A DNA stretch of 5,866 nucleotides, taken from assembly GCA_050180235.1 (NCBI GenBank), contig JBFXEJ010000186.1:1-5866 (forward strand). The letters are read 5' to 3'. The translations under genes and the position numbers were made by a program. Source of the DNA: JAABRU01 sp050180235. GTDB lineage: Bacteria; Desulfobacterota; Desulfobacteria; Desulfobacterales; Desulfococcaceae. The notes below the pieces were generated by a model. The model was given only the letters and a program-made list of their open reading frames with translations, was not told the origin of the DNA and did not search any database. Each line of letters opens with the position of its first letter. The first letter of the stretch is position 1. Positions 5,000 through 5,866 of the stretch are shown one piece after another.

Positions 5000-5644
5000 A
5001 TGGATGAATCTGAATTTGAAATATTTCTCTCCAGAGTGTATGCAGCCACCGGAATCAGATCTCAGAACGAACTGGCCCTGTTTCTCAAAGTCAACCGCTC
5101 AGCCATTACCCAGGCCAAAAAAAAAGGGCTTGTTCCGGAAAACTGGATATTCAAACTGTCCCGTTCTTTTGATCTGAATCCGGACTGGCTGGAAAAGGGT
5201 ATCGGACATCAGCATACTGCGGGAACCGGCTTTATCCGGGTTCCCAAAGTCAAAGCCAGGCTCTCGGCAGGCGGAGGTTCCTTTCAGGTGGATGCTGCTC
5301 CGGACGGGCATCATTATTATTCCTTTCAGCGGAACTGGCTGCGGAAAAAAGGGGACCCTGATCGGATGATGCTCATGGACATTTTTGGCAACAGCATGGA
5401 ACCGGAACTCCGGGACGGGGACACGGTTCTGGTGGACGGAGCGCAGAGCGAGATTGTGGCCGGAGCCGTGTATGCGCTGGGAATTGATGATGTCATTCTG
5501 ATCAAAAGGGTGGAAAAACATCCCAATCGTCTGGTGCTTCTCAGTGACAACAGCCGGTATGCCCCAATCTATCTGCAGGGGGATGAGATCAGCAGTGTCC
5601 GGGTGATTGGAAAGGTCATATGGGTATGCAGGGAATACCGCTGA
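5000..5644 (+). CDS. CI/LexA-type transcriptional repressor, HTH plus S24 peptidase
   Basis: The product has 214 residues. Residues 1-70 form a phage-CI-repressor-type helix-turn-helix (EIFLSRVYAATGIRSQNELA, then LFLKVNRSAITQAKKKGLVP, ENWIFKLSRSFDLNPDWL). Residues 78-214 are a LexA-like S24 peptidase domain. The catalytic serine is S132 in FGNSMEPELRDGDTVLV, and the general-base lysine is K169 in VILIKRVE. A potential self-cleavage Ala-Gly lies at A90-G91 in RLSAGGG, where related repressors have a 'SAG' motif. Such proteins repress phage or stress genes and are inactivated by RecA-stimulated autocleavage after DNA damage. No phage genes are adjacent, so it may be a prophage relic or a recruited host regulator. 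It is divergent from hutI and has a likely operator just upstream. Confidence 0.88.
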   Translation: MDESEFEIFLSRVYAATGIRSQNELALFLKVNRSAITQAKKKGLVPENWIFKLSRSFDLNPDWLEKGIGHQHTAGTGFIRVPKVKARLSAGGGSFQVDAAPDGHHYYSFQRNWLRKKGDPDRMMLMDIFGNSMEPELRDGDTVLVDGAQSEIVAGAVYALGIDDVILIKRVEKHPNRLVLLSDNSRYAPIYLQGDEISSVRVIGKVIWVCREYR

Positions 5645-5660
5645 ATTCAGCATGTTCCAT

Positions 5661-5699
5661 AATTAAGTGGAGCGGTTTTTTGCACACGCACACTGATAA
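5661..5699 (+). repeat. AGCGGAGCGG repeat, copy B (39-nt direct repeat)
   Basis: This 39-nt stretch (AATTAAGTGGAGCGGTTTTT and TGCACACGCACACTGATAA) matches 5828-5866 with only two differences, T/C in the core and A/G near the end. It starts 16 nt after the repressor stop. Unlike the other full copies it lacks the left GTGCAAAAA arm, so it cannot form the same hairpin. Confidence 0.85.
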
Positions 5700-5720
5700 T
5701 ATTATATAAAATCAATGGAA
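5700..5720. repeat. 21-nt dispersed repeat, inverted partner of 825-845
   Basis: The reverse complement reads TTCCATTGATTTTATATAAT plus A and matches 825-845 at 20 of 21 positions. It fills the space between direct repeat copy B and the REP doublet, so it may be the edge of a larger composite element. Confidence 0.45.
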
Positions 5721-5809
5721 CAGTAGGGTGGGCACATGTTTTTCTGTGCCCGCCAACCGGAACTGACTGCAGAACGGTGGGCACAGAAAAGCATGTGCCC
5801 ACCCTACTG
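5721..5809. repeat. REP doublet (REPIN-like) with GTAG feet
   Basis: Two 34-nt arms (5721-5754 and 5776-5809) are reverse complements with two mismatches, around a 21-nt spacer. Each arm is itself a hairpin: GGTGGGCACA pairs with TGTGCCCGCC (5727-5736 with 5745-5754, one G-T pair) and with TGTGCCCACC (5776-5785 with 5794-5803, perfect), each with an 8-nt loop. The outer end of each hairpin carries GTAG (5723-5726) or its complement CTAC (5804-5807). A GTAG foot on a short GC-rich hairpin is the known signature of REP sequences moved by RAYT transposases of the IS200/IS605-like Y1 family. No RAYT gene is in the window. Transcribed from the left, the long stem could also stop or stabilise the repressor mRNA. 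Confidence 0.85.
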
Positions 5810-5815
5810 AGTGAT

Positions 5816-5866
5816 CCGGAGTGCAAAAATTAAGCGGAGCGGTTTTTTGCACACGCACGCTGATAA
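5816..5866 (+). repeat. AGCGGAGCGG repeat, copy C (runs to window edge)
   Basis: This is the longest copy. The left part CCGGAGTGCAAAAATTAAGC (5816-5835) is shared with copy A (minus strand, 2768-2804), and the right part (5828-5866) with copy B. GTGCAAAAA (5821-5829) and TTTTTGCAC (5844-5852) form a perfect 9-bp stem with a 14-nt loop containing AGCGGAGCGG. The repeat may continue beyond the window. Confidence 0.8.

Noticed and set aside
5661..5866. CRISPR array from the repeated 39-nt units
   Set aside because: There are only two copies with a 128-nt interval containing a palindrome, and no spacer-sized regular spacing or cas genes.

Overview
The window looks like chromosome from an anaerobic Gram-negative bacterium, most likely a sulfate-reducing Desulfobacterota of the Desulfobacterales type. 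That is an inference from the gene mix (imidazolonepropionase next to a stand-alone cyclodeaminase, a rubrerythrin-like ferritin, decaying toxin-antitoxin genes) and from the many small intergenic repeats. No rRNA, tRNA, CRISPR array or transposase gene is visible.

Layout. Positions 1-590 (minus strand) hold a decaying toxin-antitoxin cluster: a DUF433 antitoxin-like gene, a headless RelE/ParE toxin remnant in the same frame just after its stop codon, and the start of a Phd/YefM-type antitoxin that runs off the left edge. Positions 591-1043 hold no convincing intact gene, only a possible degraded reading frame and two short dispersed repeats. Positions 1044-4702 (minus strand) hold five tightly packed genes in transcription order: hutI, a cyclodeaminase/cyclohydrolase, ruvA, yigZ and a ferritin-like protein. 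hutI and the cyclodeaminase overlap by 7 nt, ruvA and yigZ by 4 nt, and yigZ is 6 nt from the ferritin gene. The only real gap, about 76 nt between cyclodeaminase and ruvA, is filled by a short repeat. Positions 5000-5644 (plus strand, divergent from hutI) encode a CI/LexA-type repressor with a perfect inverted repeat just upstream. Positions 5645-5866 are a repeat island: two 39-nt direct repeats flanking a REP-doublet palindrome.

How the genes fit. hutI and the cyclodeaminase belong to histidine degradation and one-carbon (folate) metabolism. ruvA, yigZ and the ferritin-like gene form a second group, DNA recombination plus stress or iron handling, that may be co-transcribed with the first. 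The S24 repressor probably controls itself through the inverted repeat; whether it controls anything else cannot be seen here.

Most notable points: (1) a RuvA homologue lacking the acidic-pin residues and without ruvB or ruvC beside it; (2) a repeat family with the core AGCGGAGCGGTTTTTT at three sites, one degenerate unit of which appears to supply the last codons and stop of the cyclodeaminase gene; (3) a textbook REPIN-like doublet with GTAG feet; (4) a truncated RelE toxin joined in frame behind a DUF433 gene. I did not find a clearly new multi-gene system.
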